The notes under the pieces were generated by a model. It was not told the origin of the DNA. It did not search any database and was given only the letters and a program-made list of their open reading frames with translations. The translations under genes and the position numbers were made by a program. A DNA stretch of 39,084 bases from DATJAJ01 sp035622335 (GTDB taxonomy: Archaea; Thermoproteota; Nitrososphaeria; Nitrososphaerales; Gagatemarchaeaceae): NCBI GenBank assembly GCA_035622335.1, contig DASPVO010000062.1:1-39084 (forward strand), written 5' to 3'. Below are positions 37,506 to 39,084 of this stretch, in pieces. Numbering within the stretch: the stretch's first letter is position 1; every line of letters starts with the position of its first letter.

Positions 37506-38438
37506 GTGGAGGAGCTTCTGACCTTCGAGAATGCAGAGAAGGACTACGGCTCAAGGAAGATCGGGCCGGTATCGTTTTCGGTCTCGGCAGGGGAGATAGT
37601 CGGTCTCCTGGGGCCGAACGGCTCTGGGAAGTCAACCTCCATCAGGATGGCCCTGGGTCTCTCCAGGCCAACCGCTGGAGCTGTCAGGCTCTTCGGCCTC
37701 GACCCTCTGCGCAAGCACACCGCTGCCCTCGCGGCCGTCGGCTACTCGCCGGAACTCCCAAACCTGCAGACATTCATGACGCCTCGCAGTCTGCTGGAGC
37801 TCGTCGGCAGGGAACTGGGCCTCTCCGGACAGGCAGGGAGAGAGCAGGTTCCCAGCCTGCTCGAAGAGGTCGGGCTCATCGCCTACGCGGACTTCAGGAT
37901 TGGGAAGCTCAGCAAGGGAATGGTCCAGCGGCTGAGCATAGCCCAGGCCATGATGGGGAGACCAAGAATGCTGATATTGGATGAGCCGATAATCGGGATC
38001 GACCCGGCGGGCGCTTCGCACTTCAGGTCGGTCTTCAGGAGGTTCGTTGAGGGTGGAGGCACCATCATACTCTCGTCTCACATAATGTCCGAAGTGGAGT
38101 CTCTCTGCACCAAGGTGGTGATGATCCACTCGGGGAAGCTGCTCTTCTCAGGAACCACCGAGGAGTTCGTCAGGACCGCGCTGGACTCACGGCAGATTGT
38201 CGTGGAGGTGGGTCGGTCTGAAATGAGCGTCGCGGACATCATCAAGGGGGTCAGTGGCGTCATGAGCGTCTCGAGCACGCCTACCGGGTTCGCCGTCGAG
38301 ACGGAGAAGGGGTCAGACGTCCGGGGAGACATATCGAGGGCGATAGTTGGCGCGGGGGTCGAACTGCTTTCCATAGGATACTCTCGGACAGAGCTGGAGG
38401 CGGCATACGTGGCATCGCTAAAGGGGTCGGGTGTTTGA
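37506..38438 (+). CDS. ABC transporter ATP-binding protein
   Basis: 310 residues from GTG 37506; TTG 37497 would add three. A ggag 9 nt before 37506 favours the later start. Walker A 'GLLGPNGSGKST' near 34-45, signature 'LSKGMVQRLSIAQAMM' near 136-151, Walker B 'MLILDEP' near 156-162, and H-loop 'SSHIMSE'. The ABC signature is 'LSKGM' rather than LSGGQ, as in many CcmA/NatA-type ATPases. The C-terminal extra domain (about 225-310) matches the ABC-2 exporter subfamily. The stop overlaps the permease start (TGATG). Confidence 0.93.
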   Translation: MEELLTFENAEKDYGSRKIGPVSFSVSAGEIVGLLGPNGSGKSTSIRMALGLSRPTAGAVRLFGLDPLRKHTAALAAVGYSPELPNLQTFMTPRSLLELVGRELGLSGQAGREQVPSLLEEVGLIAYADFRIGKLSKGMVQRLSIAQAMMGRPRMLILDEPIIGIDPAGASHFRSVFRRFVEGGGTIILSSHIMSEVESLCTKVVMIHSGKLLFSGTTEEFVRTALDSRQIVVEVGRSEMSVADIIKGVSGVMSVSSTPTGFAVETEKGSDVRGDISRAIVGAGVELLSIGYSRTELEAAYVASLKGSGV

Positions 38439-39084
38439 TGCTCCGAAAAGTGCTGGCGTTCGCCAACTATGAGATACGCCGTGCCGCCGCGAGAAAGAAG
38501 GTGCTCGTGTTGGCCGTCTTCACGCTGCTACTGGACACTGTCCCCGTCTACCTGATCAGGACGGTTGGATCCAACTTCTTCCCGCCCGGGGTGGACCCCT
38601 ACGTGTGGGTGCTCGGCGTCTTCGTCCCAGAAGGATTCTTCCTCCCCTTCATCGCCCTTCTCATCGCCGCGGGCTCGATGTCCGAGGAGTACGAGCAGGG
38701 TACGGCAGAGGTGCTCCTCTCCAAACCGGTCTCGAGAAACGAATACTTTGCGGGCAAGTTCCTCGGAGGCTACTGCCTTCTCTCCATCATAGTGCTGTTC
38801 AACGCCGTCCTCAGCACTGCCACCTCCACACTTGTCTTCGGGGTCCAGTCGAGTCTCTGGGTCCTCCCTGAAGTCGTTCTCGCCCAGCTCCTTGGCGGGC
38901 TCGTCTTCTACTCGTTCGCGTTCGCCGCCGGAGAGGTCGTCAGGAGGTCCTCACTCGCCTACATCCTGACCTCCGCGGTCTTCTTCACCTCGTACCTCCT
39001 GGGAGTGTACCTCTCCCTGATCTATGGAATTACTGGCGACCACTTCTACCACGCGGTGGACGTGTACCTCCCGACCTCACCGGT
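38438..39084 (+). CDS. ABC-2 type transporter permease (3'-truncated by the window)
   Basis: 215 codons from ATG 38438 are visible and the frame is open to the end of the window. The N-terminus 'RKVLAFANYEIRRAAARKKVLVLAVFTLLL' is the usual ABC-2 permease beginning (amphipathic helix then TM1). Next comes 'GSMSEEYEQGTAEVLLSKPVSRNEYFAGKF', the conserved cytoplasmic loop of NatB/NosY-like permeases, and further membrane helices. It pairs with the ATPase one nucleotide upstream to form an export complex. Substrate unknown; lipid, glycan or small-molecule export and membrane-protein assembly are all possible. Confidence 0.9.
   Translation, partial: MLRKVLAFANYEIRRAAARKKVLVLAVFTLLLDTVPVYLIRTVGSNFFPPGVDPYVWVLGVFVPEGFFLPFIALLIAAGSMSEEYEQGTAEVLLSKPVSRNEYFAGKFLGGYCLLSIIVLFNAVLSTATSTLVFGVQSSLWVLPEVVLAQLLGGLVFYSFAFAAGEVVRRSSLAYILTSAVFFTSYLLGVYLSLIYGITGDHFYHAVDVYLPTSP

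Noticed and set aside
1..39084. CRISPR arrays, insertion sequences and long direct repeats
   Set aside because: No regularly spaced repeats, transposase genes or terminal inverted repeats were seen on reading both strands; a repeat-finder would be needed to exclude small ones.

Overview
The window is a gene-dense piece of an archaeal chromosome of roughly 60% GC by eye. Archaeal markers include an archaeal-type S-adenosylmethionine synthetase, a single-domain Sm-like protein, RadB, a winged-helix RIO2 kinase, DUF373, an archaeal cis-prenyltransferase, a ThiN-domain regulator, F420-type and TrmB-type proteins, and TATA boxes about 26 nt before start codons. An eL22-like ribosomal protein, F420-type chemistry, an Etf electron chain and acyl-CoA genes would fit a heterotrophic archaeon of the TACK group, perhaps near Thaumarchaeota. 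That placement is inference: no rRNA gene is present.

Layout. 1-2400: C-terminal part of a large surface-anchored protein. 2457-6944: Nudix hydrolase, an internally duplicated unknown protein, a small helical protein, an eL22-like protein, the DUF373-uppS pair and an MscL-type channel. 7007-17094: acyl-CoA block with a FadD-type ligase, thiolase, branched-chain aminotransferase, two DUF35 zinc-ribbon/OB proteins, an acetoacetyl-CoA synthetase and two thiolase-fold proteins that have both lost the catalytic Cys/His set. A freestanding HTH-LAGLIDADG endonuclease gene lies antisense between the synthetase and the thiolase pair. 17131-21910: two minus-strand operons, LLM oxidoreductase-UbiA prenyltransferase-CPBP protein and MmgE/PrpD-TrmB regulator. 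22002-26465: etfBA facing a membrane Fe-S ETF:quinone oxidoreductase gene and an HpcH/HpaI aldolase. 26478-32348: information and housekeeping genes (NFACT/Rqc2, two small unknowns, radB, lsm, metK, rio2). 32379-34974: a probable thiamine locus, with an AIR-synthase-fold protein and a membrane transporter component divergent from a ThiR-type regulator. 34954-39084: CTP synthase, a surface protein and an ABC-2 exporter that runs off the window.

How the genes work together. Fatty or keto acids would be activated by the two AMP-forming ligases, cleaved or condensed by the true thiolase, and their electrons passed from EtfBA to the EtfD-like membrane protein and a quinone, whose prenyl tail could be attached by the UbiA protein. 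Acyl-CoA dehydrogenase, enoyl-CoA hydratase and hydroxyacyl-CoA dehydrogenase genes are absent here, so any beta-oxidation route is incomplete within the window.

Architecture. Same-strand neighbours often overlap by 4 nt. Seven of nine tail-to-tail junctions overlap and the other two are separated by 1 and 4 nt. Most operon heads have a TATA box 24-29 nt before a GTG, TTG or ATG start, implying mostly leaderless transcripts. No tRNA, rRNA, CRISPR array or insertion sequence was seen, and no gene-free stretch exceeds about 210 nt.
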